From positions 150,599-214,598 of the forward strand of contig CALNWN010000011.1 of NCBI GenBank assembly GCA_940746715.1: a stretch of DNA of 64,000 bases, written 5' to 3'. Position numbers and translations under genes: made by a program. This DNA comes from an uncultured Paraburkholderia sp. (GTDB lineage: Bacteria > Pseudomonadota > Gammaproteobacteria > Burkholderiales > Burkholderiaceae). Positions 50,637 to 60,565 of this stretch are shown here, piece by piece; position 1 is the first letter of the stretch; each line of letters begins with the position of its first letter. Under the pieces are notes generated by a model. That model saw only the letters and a list, made by a program, of their open reading frames with translations. It did no database searches and was not told the DNA's origin.

Positions 50637-51028
50637 AGGTTCCCTTGTGGTTTGGATTAACGACTGCCAGTCTTAAGCCGGCTTGCCCTTTGAAGGTGTT
50701 CATGCCTCGGAATTTGAACGCGAGATTAACACAAAATAGAAAGACTACAAATGCATCGGCGTAAAACTAATACTTGCTGTTTCAAAAACTTTCGCCGCGG
50801 CGCACTGTCGCGCGGCACCTTTCATTTAGCTACCTCCGCATTTTGCAGACAAAGCGGCTCGGGAATCGGTAAATATGGGATTAATTATCAGCGCATGAAA
50901 ATTAAGATACGTTGCGACAGCGAACATTTCATTTCATGAAAGCTTCGACATGAAATGTCGTAACATATATCGAGCGCCGCCCGGCCTCGTTTTTGGCGAT
51001 AAGGTTTTCCCGAATAGGCGATAAACGC
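50637..51028. other. AT-rich region upstream of hns with palindromes
   Basis: About 390 bases, much more AT-rich than the surroundings, with no gene. At 50924-50958 ACATTTCAT and ATGAAATGT form a 9-base inverted repeat containing the palindrome TTTCATGAAA (50932-50941). H-NS genes often bind their own AT-rich leader, so a regulatory role is plausible. Confidence 0.5.
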
Positions 51029-51691
51029 CTAATTGCGTTGCCGTCGAATGCAATCTTCTAGCGCGGCGTGCAAGGTTTCCAGATCGGGCCTCGCACTTTC
51101 GAATGCGATGCGCTTGCGCTGGCTGTCTTTGCGCAAATCGACGCCATACCGGTCGACGCCGATCAGCTGGTAGCCGGAAGCGCTCGCGAGCGCGTCGGCA
51201 AACTCGCCGATAAGCGCGTCTTCCTCGGCGCGCTCGAGCACGGGCAGCGGGTCGAGTTCATCGCCGCCGATCCACCCCATTGCGCCAAATCCGCCGATGT
51301 AGCGCAGCCGGTCGAGCTTCATCGTCCAGAACGTGAAATCGCCGAGCACGAGATAGCGTTCCGCGTCCGGGTGATAGCGCAAATAACGCGCGACGAGTCC
51401 CGGCGCCGGCTCCACAGCCTCGAAGCGGCCCAGCAGCGTGACGCGCTGACCGTTGAGCACGTCGCCGTCCGGAGCGTCGACGACAAGAAAGCCGGCGCGC
51501 GGATCGGCGTGCAGGTTATGCGTGTGCTCGGCGAGCCGGTTCACCAGAATGGTCGGCCGATGCTGCTTATCAGGCGCGAAGGGCAGCACGGATGGATAAG
51601 GGAAGCCCTCCGGCTGGCGGGCGTGCGTGGCGAGCGTGCCGACCGCAGCGGTATGCAACAGGTGCAAGGGTGCTTGGGCGGGAATGTTCAA
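51029..51691 (-). CDS. HugZ/pyridoxamine-phosphate-oxidase-like protein
   Basis: 220-residue split-barrel flavin or haem-binding protein with a C-terminal DUF2470-like part. AVGTLATHARQPEGFPYPSV, ILVNRLAEHTHNLHADPRAG and GFGAMGWIGGDELDPL are typical of the haem-utilisation (HugZ) and glutamyl-tRNA reductase-binding relatives. The start is TTG 51691, seven bases after GAGGAAA. Divergent from the MFS gene. Role in haem handling is inferred from the family. Intact. Confidence 0.85.
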   Translation of the reverse strand: MNIPAQAPLHLLHTAAVGTLATHARQPEGFPYPSVLPFAPDKQHRPTILVNRLAEHTHNLHADPRAGFLVVDAPDGDVLNGQRVTLLGRFEAVEPAPGLVARYLRYHPDAERYLVLGDFTFWTMKLDRLRYIGGFGAMGWIGGDELDPLPVLERAEEDALIGEFADALASASGYQLIGVDRYGVDLRKDSQRKRIAFESARPDLETLHAALEDCIRRQRN

Positions 51692-51982
51692 GTGCTTTCC
51701 TCGATGAATGAACTCTTGCGGGCGGTCGTCGGCGGAGGCGGCAATCGGGAGCGAAGCGCCGGCGCTCGGGCATGTGGCGTGCGTCCTCGCCGAAAGTTGC
51801 CGGCCAGCGCGCCAAGGGCCGCGCGCGCCGCATGAACCGCGCGGGACGCGGTAAAAGCCGCGAACGCACGCGTCAAAACCTGCAATCCGATGGCTTCAAG
51901 CATAAGACAGCGCGCCCGGTTAGAATCGGAAATTCGCTTTCAGTGCGCTTTCTTTCGCATCTTTCTTCTACTCGAGACTTCC

Positions 51983-53191
51983 GTGTCCGATCGCTCGACC
52001 GACTTCGCCGCCATTCCCGCCGCTCACCGAAACCTGTCCGACACCGCGCGCCAGCGCGCGCGTGGCGACGATGGCGCTGTTTTTCATCGCCGGGATGGTG
52101 TACGGCTCGTGGGGCGTGCATGTGCCGACCGTGCGCGACCGCTTCCACCTCAGCCCAGCCTTGCTGTCGCTCGCGCTCCTCGCGGTCGCCGGCGGCTCGA
52201 TCGGGGCGATGGCGGCCAATGCGTCGTGGATCGCGCGGGTCGGCACGCGGCGCGCGTGTCTCACCGGTGGCCTCGTGATGGCGGCCTGCGTCGCGCTGAT
52301 TCTCGTGGTGCCATATTACTTGGTTGCTGCTGATCGTGCTGACCCTCTTCGGTGCGGGCATGGCCACGCTCGACGTCGCGATGAACGCCGAAGCCAGCGC
52401 CGTCGAGAAGGCGCTGCGCAAACCGATCATGTCGTCGTTGCACGGCATGTTCAGCGTCGGCGGGATGGTCGGCGCTGCAGTCGGCGGCGCGCTGCTCGCG
52501 CATGGCATGGCGCCGGCCGTGCATCTCGCGCTGGCCTCGGCCGTCAGCGCGCTGGTGCTGATCGCGGCCTGCCCGTCGGTGCTGCCGCACGTGCCGCACG
52601 ACGAGCATCCGGATTCGGCGACGCCGCGCGCGAACCGCTGGCGCTCGCCCGCGTTGTGGGCACTCGGCACGATGGCGCTCGTCGCGCTGATCGCCGAAGG
52701 CGCCATGTACGACTGGGCGACGGTTTATATGCGCGACGTCGTCCTCGCGACGCCGGCTTCCGCCAGCGCCGCTTATGCGGCGTTTTCCGGCGGCATGGCA
52801 GCCGCGCGTTTTGCCGGCGATGCGGTGCGCGCGCTTCGGCGCGCCGCAACTGGTGATGGGCAGCGCGACGCTCGCGCTTGTCGGCATGATCGGCGCGCTG
52901 TTGCTGCCGACGCCGGTCGCGGCCCTGACGGGCTTCACGCTGATGGGCCTCGGCCTCGCCAACATGATGCCGGTGCTGTTCGCGGCCACGGCGAGCGTGA
53001 AGGGCATCCACGCCGCCGAAGGACTCGCGCATGTCGCGGGGCTGGCGTATTTCGGGCTGCTGTTCGGCCCGGTCGTGATCGGCGCGGTGGCGCAGGTGAC
53101 GAACCTGTCCGTCGGGCTCTCCGTGGTCGCGGTGTGCTGCGCGCTGATTGCAGTCATGGGTCCGAAGGTGCTGCAGCGGCTGAAAATCTAG
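51983..53191 (+). pseudogene. MFS transporter, three frameshifts
   Basis: 12-helix major-facilitator permease, about 400 residues if restored. GTG 51983, then in successive frames: MALFFIAGMVYGSWGVHVPT, LLSLALLAVAGGSIGAMAAN, LFGAGMATLDVAMNAEASAV with the family motif, PIMSSLHGMFSVGGMVGAA, and FGLLFGPVVIGAVAQVTNLS. Breaks at about 52056 (GCGCGC run), 52317 (TACTTGGTTG for TACTGGTTG) and 52829 (GCGCGC run). Fucose-permease-like subgroup; substrate unknown. A good terminator follows. Confidence 0.87.
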
Positions 53192-53334
53192 CGGGTGCTC
53201 GCCTGGTGACGCGCGGGCGCACGCCACGGTCTCCCTCGCGGACTTCCGCCCACCAATGCGCCGCGTTACGTTACACGCGGGCTTCGCGCGAACGTGTTCC
53301 GGCGCGAACAATAAAGCGTCTCGCAAGGGAGGTG

Positions 53335-53364
53335 GCGAGCCGGGCAACCGGCTCGCTGTTTTTT
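53335..53364 (+). terminator. Terminator of the MFS transcript
   Basis: GCGAGCCGG, loop GCAA, CCGGCTCGC, then TGTTTTTT. Perfect 9-base stem, 145 bases after the MFS stop. Confidence 0.9.
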
Positions 53365-53556
53365 CACCGCTGTGGCTAAAAGGCTGTGTGCCCGCCGCAT
53401 TCATACACGTGATGCGAATTTCAAGCCTCACACGTGCAGCGAGCGGAAAGTAGCACTGCTCAGCAACCGTCGCGCAACGCATACGACTCCCACGCAAACG
53501 ATTGCGCCATCACGCGCGCAAAGCGTCCGACCACACTCCTGCAACCGCAAAAGAAA

Positions 53557-53587
53557 AAGGCACGCGACCCAAAGGTACACGTGCCTT
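53557..53587 (-). terminator. Terminator of the livJ transcript
   Basis: AAGGCACG and CGTGCCTT pair; read leftwards the stem is followed by TTTCTTTTGC. It lies 50 bases after the livJ stop. Confidence 0.8.
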
Positions 53588-53637
53588 CCTGAACCTCCGG
53601 CGGCGGACAGCACACGGCTGCCCGCCCCGATGCGGTA

Positions 53638-54765
53638 TTACATCTTCACCACGTCGAGCAGCGTCTTCTTGCCCGACTTGTAGTTGTACAGCGAGATCAC
53701 GCCGTGCTTCAGATCGCCCTTCGAGTCGAAGGTCGTCTCGCCGATGACACCCTTGTAGTCGGTGTTCGGCATCGCAGCCAGGATCTTCGCCGGATCGGTC
53801 GAGTTAGCGCGCTTCATTGCGTCGACGATGATGTACACCGCGTCATACGTGAACGGAGCGTAAATCTGGATCGGCTGGCCGAAACGCTTCTGATACTTCG
53901 CCTGGAACGCCGAACCGCCTTCCATCTTCTCGAGCGCCATGCCGGCTTCCGAGCAGACGATGTTGTCGGTCGCGTCGCCGGCCAGATCGGACAGCTTGTC
54001 GGTACACACGCCGTCGCCTGCCAGCACCTTTGCGCGCAGGCCGAGCTGCTTGGCTTGCTTCGCGAACGGGCCACCGTACATGATCGCGTCCGGGTTTTCA
54101 CCCTTGATCTTCGTCAGAATGGCGCGGAAGTCGACAGCCTTGTCGTTCGTCGCGTCATGCGACATGACGTTCAAGCCCAGCGACTTGGCCGTCTTTTCGA
54201 ATTCGTTCGCGAGACCCTGGCCGTAAGCGGTCGAGTCGTCGACGATCGCGACGCTCTTCACTTTCAGGCCCTTGGCTGCGTAGTTCGCCAGTGCCGGACC
54301 TTGCTGCGCATCGGTCGCGACGACGCGGTACGTCGTCTTGAAGCCTTGTTGCGTGTAGGCCGGGTTCGTTGCCGACGGCGAGATCTGCACGATGCCTGCA
54401 TCGCTATAGATCTTCGAAGCCGGGATCGACGTGCCCGAGTTTAGGTGGCCGACCACTGCGACGACCTTGTCGTCGACCAGCTTCTGCGCGACTTGCGTAG
54501 CAGTGCGCGGGTCGGCTGCGTCGTCCTGTGCGTCGAGTTGCAGCGTGATCTTCTGGCCACCGATCGTCAGGCCCTTCGCGTTGATTTCCTCAACCGCGAG
54601 GCGCGCGCCGTTTTCGTTGTCTTTCCCCTGGTGAGCGATACCGCCAGTCAGCGGTGCAACGTGACCGATCTTGACAACCGTGTCCGCCGCGGCCGTTGTT
54701 GCCAACGTTGCGAACAGCATCGCCGCAGCGCTGATCGGCAACAGCTTTTGAATCTTGATGTTCAT
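53638..54765 (-). CDS. livJ: Branched-chain amino-acid ABC transporter substrate-binding protein
   Basis: Periplasmic Leu/Ile/Val-binding protein, 375 residues. Signal peptide MNIKIQKLLPISAAAMLFAT, cleaved near AAA-DTV; then VKIGHVAPLTGGIAHQGKDN, VVAVVGHLNSGTSIPASKIY, ISPSATNPAYTQQGFKTTYR and DDSTAYGQGLANEF, all standard. ATG 54765 has GGAG eight bases upstream. No permease genes are adjacent. The leader carries a perfect 11-base inverted repeat about 95 bases upstream. Codon use is that of a highly expressed gene. Intact. Confidence 0.94.
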   Translation of the reverse strand: MNIKIQKLLPISAAAMLFATLATTAAADTVVKIGHVAPLTGGIAHQGKDNENGARLAVEEINAKGLTIGGQKITLQLDAQDDAADPRTATQVAQKLVDDKVVAVVGHLNSGTSIPASKIYSDAGIVQISPSATNPAYTQQGFKTTYRVVATDAQQGPALANYAAKGLKVKSVAIVDDSTAYGQGLANEFEKTAKSLGLNVMSHDATNDKAVDFRAILTKIKGENPDAIMYGGPFAKQAKQLGLRAKVLAGDGVCTDKLSDLAGDATDNIVCSEAGMALEKMEGGSAFQAKYQKRFGQPIQIYAPFTYDAVYIIVDAMKRANSTDPAKILAAMPNTDYKGVIGETTFDSKGDLKHGVISLYNYKSGKKTLLDVVKM

Positions 54766-54858
54766 GTAAGTCTCCAGTTTCGGTCCCAAAAACAACGTAA
54801 TCGCCCTGTGCCCCCGCCGCTTCCCCAACACGTGTCGCTCAGTCCCGTGGACGACCAC

Positions 54859-54885
54859 GCCAAGTGCATCGTTCATGCACTTGGC
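54859..54885. promoter_or_regulatory. 11-base inverted repeat in the livJ leader
   Basis: GCCAAGTGCAT and ATGCACTTGGC flank CGTTC, immediately followed by a second small hairpin (GGCAGC-ACG-GCTGCC). It sits 95-120 bases upstream of livJ and could be an operator or an mRNA leader structure; no T-run makes a terminator unlikely. Confidence 0.5.
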
Positions 54886-55054
54886 AGCACGGCTGCCGGA
54901 CTGTTTGTGACAGGCGGCAAACCGTACTTGCGCGCAAGTGTAGGCTATCAAATTAATTTGTGGGACTTTTTTGAGGAAGTGGGATGAACACTAATAGCGT
55001 TTATCCAGCGGCGTCGGGTCCCGGCGTGCCTCGCAGTCTGCAAAGCACCGGCCC

Positions 55055-55354
55055 ATACGGGAGCGTTCGAGCGGCCGGCCCGGCGGCAAGCCGAGGTCCG
55101 CGCGCACCGGGTCGATGGCCTCCAGCGCGCGGCGCACGGAGGCGTCGTCGGACGAGGCCGGCTCCAGCACGAACAGATTGACGCCGAACGGACGATCGGT
55201 CAGCGCGGATCGCCGCGACGTCGCTGGCAATTTTCTCCGGCGAGAGCGCCGCGCCGGCCAGCGTGCCGAGTCCGCCGCTATTCGACACCGCGGCGACCAG
55301 CACGCGCAAGCCAAAACGCTCGGCAAACGGCGTCACAAAATTGCCTTCACTCAT
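55055..55354 (-). pseudogene. Nitronate monooxygenase (2-nitropropane dioxygenase), N-terminal remnant
   Basis: FMN enzyme family. ATG 55354 with AAGGAG upstream begins MSEGNFVTPFAERFGLRV. The sequence then goes to LVAAVSNSGGLGTLAGAALS, skipping the P-x-x-Q-A-P-M-A-G block expected in between. It continues EKIASDVAAIRA, changes frame, and reads DRPFGVNLFVLEPASSDD and LGLPPGRPLE before losing similarity at about 55055. About 250 C-terminal residues including the flavin-binding half are missing. The ribosome site is perfectly preserved, so loss looks recent. Confidence 0.82.
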
Positions 55355-55647
55355 GATCGATTCTCCTTCGCGCAATCTGCTCGCCATCACGGCGAACCAC
55401 CACGTTGAACTCTACCGGGGCGGTGCGCAACGGGAAAATGAATTATCGAGAACGTTTCGATCGTCGGAGGAGATTGCCTCGACGACCCGCGCCCGACAAG
55501 CCTTTGAAGGCTGCTCGCAAGGCTCGCGCGGGCCTGCCTGCACCGGCCTTCTTTTGATGGCAAACTGACCGCCCGCTTCAGGCATCCGAGCCTCCTGCTT
55601 TCAATTCGACTCAACTCGCGCGGCCGCGCGCGACTATGTAGAACACC

Positions 55648-56343
55648 ATGAGCATCACTTCCCGATGGATCGACATTCCTGCCGGCAATGACACGTTCGG
55701 CGGCTATCTGGCGTTGCCTAAAAGCGGCAAGGGACCGGCCGTCATCATCATTCAGGAAATCTTTGGCGTGAACAGCCATATCCGCTCGGTCGCGGATCAA
55801 TATGCGCAAGACGGCTACATCGCGCTCGCGCCTGACGTATTCTGGCGCGTGCAGCCGCGCGTCGAATTGACGTATGAAGGCACCGACCGCGCGAAGGGCG
55901 TCGAGCTAATGCAGAAGCTCAACGCGGACGAAGCCGCCGACGACATCGGCGCCGCAGCCGCAGCGCTGCGGGCAATGCCCGAAGTCACCGGCAAGATCGC
56001 CGCGATCGGCTTCTGCTTCGGCGGACGGCTCGCGTATATGGCGGCGCGCGGCAGCGTCGACGCGGCGGTCGCCTATTACGGCGGCGGCATCCAGAACCAG
56101 CTCGACGAAGCCGCGAAGATCAAGGTGCCGATGCAGTTCCATTACGGCGAACTGGACGCGCATATTCCGCTGTCGGCCGTCGGCCAGATTCAGGAGCGCT
56201 TTGCGGGCCGCACCGATACCGAGTTTCACATCTATCCGAACGCCGATCACGGCTTCAACTGTTCGGACCGCGCGTCGTACAACCAGCGCGCCGCCGCCCT
56301 CGCGCATGGCCGCACGTTGACGTTCCTCGGCGAGCAGCTGTAA
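55648..56343 (+). CDS. Dienelactone hydrolase family protein
   Basis: Alpha/beta hydrolase with a Cys nucleophile, 231 residues. IIIQEIFGVNSHIRSVADQY supplies the conserved Glu, GFCFGGRLAYMAA the Cys elbow, YGELDAHIP the Asp and NADHGFNCSDRASYN the His. ATG 55648. Might open dienelactones from aromatic ring cleavage, though many members are general esterases; no catechol genes are nearby. Intact. Confidence 0.88.
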   Translation: MSITSRWIDIPAGNDTFGGYLALPKSGKGPAVIIIQEIFGVNSHIRSVADQYAQDGYIALAPDVFWRVQPRVELTYEGTDRAKGVELMQKLNADEAADDIGAAAAALRAMPEVTGKIAAIGFCFGGRLAYMAARGSVDAAVAYYGGGIQNQLDEAAKIKVPMQFHYGELDAHIPLSAVGQIQERFAGRTDTEFHIYPNADHGFNCSDRASYNQRAAALAHGRTLTFLGEQL

Positions 56344-56423
56344 ATGATGTAATGGGCGCGGCTCATCACGGCCGCGCTCGCGACGTCCAGCACCCAACAT
56401 CCGACAGCGAGGCTCCACCCGCC

Positions 56424-58085
56424 GTGCTATCCGACTATCTTGCCCATGACGCCCTCGGCCTCGCCGAACTCGTGCGCACTCGCGAAGCCAGCGCGCGTGA
56501 ACTGCTCGACACGGCCATTTCGCGCGCGGAGGCGGTCAATCCCGCAATTAACGCGATTGTGCTAAAGGACTATGACGCGGCCCGCGAACGCGCGTCGCGT
56601 TACGACGCAAGGAATGTCGACGGCGCACACGCCGGCTGCCGTATCTGATCAAGGATCTCGGCGCCCCGGTCGCCGGCCTGCCCATGACGATGGGCAGCCG
56701 CCACTATCGCCACTTCATTCCCGCCGACGACGCGCCGGTGGTCGCACTCGCCAAGGCCGCGGGCCTCAACATCTTCGGCAAGACGAGCACATCCGAGCTC
56801 GGCCAGATGCCTTATACGACGGAGCCCGAACTATTCGGCGCGTGCCGCAATCCGTGGAATCTCGACCATACGCCGGGCGGCTCCAGCGGCAGCGCGGCGG
56901 CAGCAGTCGCCGCCGGCGTCGTGCCGCTGGCGCATGCGTCGGACGGCGGCGGTTCGATCCGCATTCCCGCCTCGTGTTGCGGTCTCTTCGGGCTCAAGCC
57001 GTCGCGCGGGCGCGTGCCGCGCATGCCCGCGGCGGTCGCGGCGGGCGAACTCGGCGTCGATCACGCCGTCTCGCGCAGCGTGCGCGACAGCGCGTTATTG
57101 CTGGACCTGCTTGCGGGCAACGCGGACCGTCCCCTCGGCGCCCCAGGCAAGTTCCTCGGCGCGAGCCGCGAGCCGTGCAAACCGTTGAATATCGCCTACG
57201 TCACCGAGCCGATGCTCGCCCCCTCGCTTTCCGCCGACGCGCGTGCCGCGCTCGAAGACGCCGCGCAACTGGCCAGCTCGCTTGGCCATCGCATCGAGCC
57301 GATTTCGCTCGGCATCGATTTCGCGGCGGTCCGTCACGCGTTTCTCACGCTGTGGTCCGTCACGGCGGAAGATGTCGTGCTAAACGCCGAACGCATCACC
57401 GGACGCAAGCCGCTGCGCGAGGAGTTCGAAATCTCGACGTGGGCGATGGCGCACGTCGGCCGCAAGCTCGGTGAGCGCGGCCTGCCGGGCGCGCTCGAAG
57501 AACAGCGCCGCATCACCGCATCTGACCGATCTGTTGAGCCGCTACGACGTCATCCTGTGCGCGACGCTCGCAGGCGCGCCCATCAAGATCGGCGAGATGC
57601 AGCCGACGCCGGCCGAGCGCATGCAGATGCGCGCGGTCAGCGCAATGCCGCTCGAACCGCTGATGAAGAAGCTGCTTGCCGAGGCGTCGAACAAGGCCTT
57701 TGCGTGGGCGGGCTGCACCGAGCTGTTCAATCTGAGCGGCCAGCCGGCCATGTCGATACCGCTTTACTGGAATGCCCGCGGACTGCCGATCGGCGTCCAG
57801 TTCGCGGCGCGCGACGGCGGCGAAGCGACGCTCTCCATCGAGGCGCAGGAAACCCTGGAGGACCCCGCTGCGCGCCAGACCGACACCGGCTGCAAGCTGC
57901 CGCCGCAGCCGCGCCAGGTGAGCGCGAGCCATCCGGGCCTGAAGGTGACGGCGGGCCAATGGACAAACTGGACGATCGTCGACAAGGATCCGACGCTCGT
58001 CTACCGCGTGCGGGCAGGCCTGACGAATGACGCGAACGGCACCGGCGCGGCGAACGTGGCCCCTGCGGCCAGCGCGGCAAAGTGA
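56424..58085 (+). pseudogene. Amidase-signature protein, frameshifted and with a foreign C-terminus
   Basis: Amidase family. GTG 56424 is the likely start (LSDYLAHDALGLAELVRTRE). The frame breaks at about 56633 (GGCTGCC for GGCCTGCC). Then come LPYLIKDLGAPVAGLPMTMG with the catalytic Lys, GLNIFGKTSTSELGQMPYTT, the Gly/Ser signature TPGGSSGSAAAAVAAG and ASDGGGSIRIPASCCGLFG. A second break at about 57516 precedes HLTDLLSRYDVILCATLAG. After VQFAARDGGEATL the usual ending is replaced by an unrelated 70-residue tail (ETLEDPAARQTDTGCKLPP onward), apparently the end of another gene. The triad is intact but unusable. Confidence 0.82.
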
Positions 58086-58228
58086 ACCAGCGGCTGATGA
58101 GCTGCAAACGAACTGCGGTGAGGCCGCAAGCGAAAGGTTGAAAAGCGAAGGTAAAGCGCCAACCTGAACGTCGCGCGAACGACGCGCGAATACTCGAAGC
58201 CCCGAAAACAGAACGTGGATAACGCGGC

Positions 58229-59026
58229 ATGCGAAACCCCGAAGAATTGATCCGCGAAAGCGCAGCACCTAAAGATTTCGTGGCGGTGAGCTGGAACCTG
58301 CACAAGGGCCGCACGCCTCTCGGCTTTCAGGCCTGGCAAGCCATGCAGCGCTGGGTTCAGTCGACCCACGCAGACGCCTATTTCCTGCAGGAAGCGATGG
58401 CGCGCCGCATGCCGTCGCCGGTCCTCGCGAGCAGCTTCGGCGCGCCCGTCACCGATCCTCTGAACGATGTCTGGCATTGCCAGGCGACCGAAATCGCGCG
58501 TGCGCTGCAGCTCGAAATCGCGCTCGGGCCGAACGTGTTCAAGCCGTCGTGGCGGCACGGCAATGCGATCCTGTCGCCGCATCCGCTGGATTTGGGCGGA
58601 CGGTGGGACATTTCCGCGCATCGCTTCGAAAAACGCGGGTTGCTGGTCGCGCGCGCGACTTTCGGCGGCCACTCGGTCACGTTGCTGTGCGCGCACCTCG
58701 CGCTGACGCGCTCGGCGCGCCTGCGTCAGATGAACTGGATCGCCCACTGGATCACGAAGGAAGCGCCGGACGGCCCGCTCGTGCTGGCCGGCGATTTCAA
58801 TGACTGGCGCAACGATTCCGTGCCGCTATTCGGCGAGCACGGCCTGCAGGAAGTCGCCACGCTGCTCGGCGAATCGGGGCGCACGTTCCCGGCATTTTCG
58901 CCCGCGCTTGCGCTCGACAAGATGTTCGTGCGCGGCATGAAGCCGGTCGAATGGATCCAGCCAACGCAGGACACCGCGTGGCTGTCGGATCACTTGCCGT
59001 ATATGGCGCGGCTGCGCGTGGAGTGA
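58229..59026 (+). CDS. Endonuclease/exonuclease/phosphatase-family protein (YbhP-like)
   Basis: EEP-fold metal-dependent phosphodiesterase, 265 residues. SWNLHKGRTPLGFQAW, ADAYFLQEAM with the metal Glu, FKPSWRHGNAILSPHP, LLCAHLALTRSARLRQM, VLAGDFNDWRND and AWLSDHLPYMARL are all present. In many Burkholderia it precedes a cardiolipin synthase gene; here that gene is absent and a 700-base empty stretch follows. Substrate unknown. Intact. Confidence 0.88.
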   Translation: MRNPEELIRESAAPKDFVAVSWNLHKGRTPLGFQAWQAMQRWVQSTHADAYFLQEAMARRMPSPVLASSFGAPVTDPLNDVWHCQATEIARALQLEIALGPNVFKPSWRHGNAILSPHPLDLGGRWDISAHRFEKRGLLVARATFGGHSVTLLCAHLALTRSARLRQMNWIAHWITKEAPDGPLVLAGDFNDWRNDSVPLFGEHGLQEVATLLGESGRTFPAFSPALALDKMFVRGMKPVEWIQPTQDTAWLSDHLPYMARLRVE

Positions 59027-59736
59027 AAGCGCTGAGCGCGCGCGGCGCCGAATCGCGCAGGGCGCTGCCATCGCGTCTTTTTAAGCGCGATTGCGTCCGG
59101 AACGTCCAAACGGGCTGAATGACAACCCCGGCCCTGTGCACCGCGGCTTCGAACATCCGCTTCGCCGCAGCTTCCCCGGCGGGCTTCGGCACACCGGCAT
59201 GCGCCTGCTTTTGGCGCATTTCCCCGAGCGTTTGCCTGCTTTAATGGCAGGGTCTATGCTGCGCCGCACGGCAGCTTTGGGTTATCATCTTAAAAATGCT
59301 GCCCGCGCGGCGCGCCTACCCCGCGCCAGCCTGGACAGCCGGTGGCCGCCGCCCTGCGCGGCCCTCGCCCATCGCCGTACTCTTGGTGACGCGCGGCTGC
59401 AATCACGCCAGGTACTTTCCGTCGCCGGCCGTAACTGGAATCCGACGGACCCGGCGCCGACGCTTCCAGCACCGGTGACCCGCTTGACCAGCTTGACGAG
59501 CGCCGTCTGGCAACAGCCGCTCGACCGCATCATTCGCTTTTGATTTGCGTTTTTTGATTTGCGTTTCTGATCTGCTTTCTCGCGCTCAATCGCCGCGCCT
59601 CGGGCCGTCGGCAGCGGGCGCGGTAAAATAACGGATTGCGCGCCGTTCCCGCTCGCGGGCGAGCGCAGCATTGCCCTTGCCGTGCCGGCCGGCTTGAACG
59701 ACTGGTCGCCTTTGTTTTCGCACTATCCACGAAGCC
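59027..59736. other. Gene-free stretch between the EEP gene and fpr
   Basis: About 700 bases without a recognisable gene. An open frame on the plus strand around 59290-59543 (ending QQPLDRIIRF) has no family match. TAAAAT at about 59625 could be the -10 box of fpr. The place where a cardiolipin synthase gene is often found appears deleted or decayed. Confidence 0.55.
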
Positions 59737-60507
59737 ATGAGCAACCTGAATTCACAAACCGTCCTGAGCGTCCATCACTGGACCGATACGCTTTTCAGCT
59801 TCACCTGCACGCGCGATCCGTCGTTCCGTTTCGAAAACGGCCAGTTCACGATGGTGGGCCTCGAAGTCGACGGCAAGCCGCTGCTGCGCGCGTACAGCCT
59901 CGCCAGTGCGAATTACGAAGAACACCTCGAATTCCTGAGCATCAAGGTTCAGGACGGCCCGCTCACGTCGCGTTTGCAGCATCTGAAGGTGGGCGACCAG
60001 GTCCTGATCGGCAAGAAGCCGGTCGGCACGCTGATGGCCGACAACCTGCTGCCCGGTAAGACGCTGTGGCTGCTGTCCACCGGCACGGGGCTCGCGCCGT
60101 TCATGTCGATCATCAAAGATCCGGACATTTACGACCGCTATGAGCGCGTTATCCTCACGCACACCTGCCGTTTCGTCGACGAACTGGCGTACAAGGAATA
60201 CATCACCGACCACCTGCCGGCGCACGAGCACCTCGGCGAACTGGTACAGGAAAAGCTGCTGTACTACCCCACGGTCACGCGTGAAGCGTTCCAGAACCGC
60301 GGCCGTATTACCGAGCTGATCGAAACCGAAAAGCTCTTTGCCGACCTCGGCGTGCCGGGCTTCTCGCTGGAAGACGACCGCGTCATGCTGTGCGGCAGCC
60401 CGCACATGCTGCGCGACACGCGCAAGCTGCTCGACGACATGGGCTTCCAGGAAGGCAGCAACAATGCGCCGGGCCATTACGTGGTTGAAAAGGCGTTCGT
60501 CGGTTAA
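59737..60507 (+). CDS. fpr: Ferredoxin-NADP+ reductase
   Basis: FAD enzyme exchanging electrons between NADPH and ferredoxin/flavodoxin; 256 residues. FAD site RAYSLASANYEEH, NADP site LLSTGTGLAPFMSIIKD, CGSPHML and the typical C-terminal VVEKAFVG. Intact and followed by a terminator. Likely supplies reductant for iron-sulfur and stress enzymes. Confidence 0.95.
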   Translation: MSNLNSQTVLSVHHWTDTLFSFTCTRDPSFRFENGQFTMVGLEVDGKPLLRAYSLASANYEEHLEFLSIKVQDGPLTSRLQHLKVGDQVLIGKKPVGTLMADNLLPGKTLWLLSTGTGLAPFMSIIKDPDIYDRYERVILTHTCRFVDELAYKEYITDHLPAHEHLGELVQEKLLYYPTVTREAFQNRGRITELIETEKLFADLGVPGFSLEDDRVMLCGSPHMLRDTRKLLDDMGFQEGSNNAPGHYVVEKAFVG

Positions 60508-60544
60508 GCGGTTTTTCGCGGCTGACGCCGCGAATCAAGGAAAG

Positions 60545-60565
60545 GAGCCCCCGGGCTCTTTTTTT
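60545..60565 (+). terminator. Terminator of fpr
   Basis: GAGCC-CCCG-GGCTC followed by seven T. It lies 40 bases after the fpr stop. Confidence 0.85.

Larger units (their letters stand above)
53192..53637. other. Convergent intergenic region
   Basis: About 445 bases between the ends of the MFS gene and livJ. Apart from the two terminators listed separately I see no gene or repeat. Confidence 0.6.
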
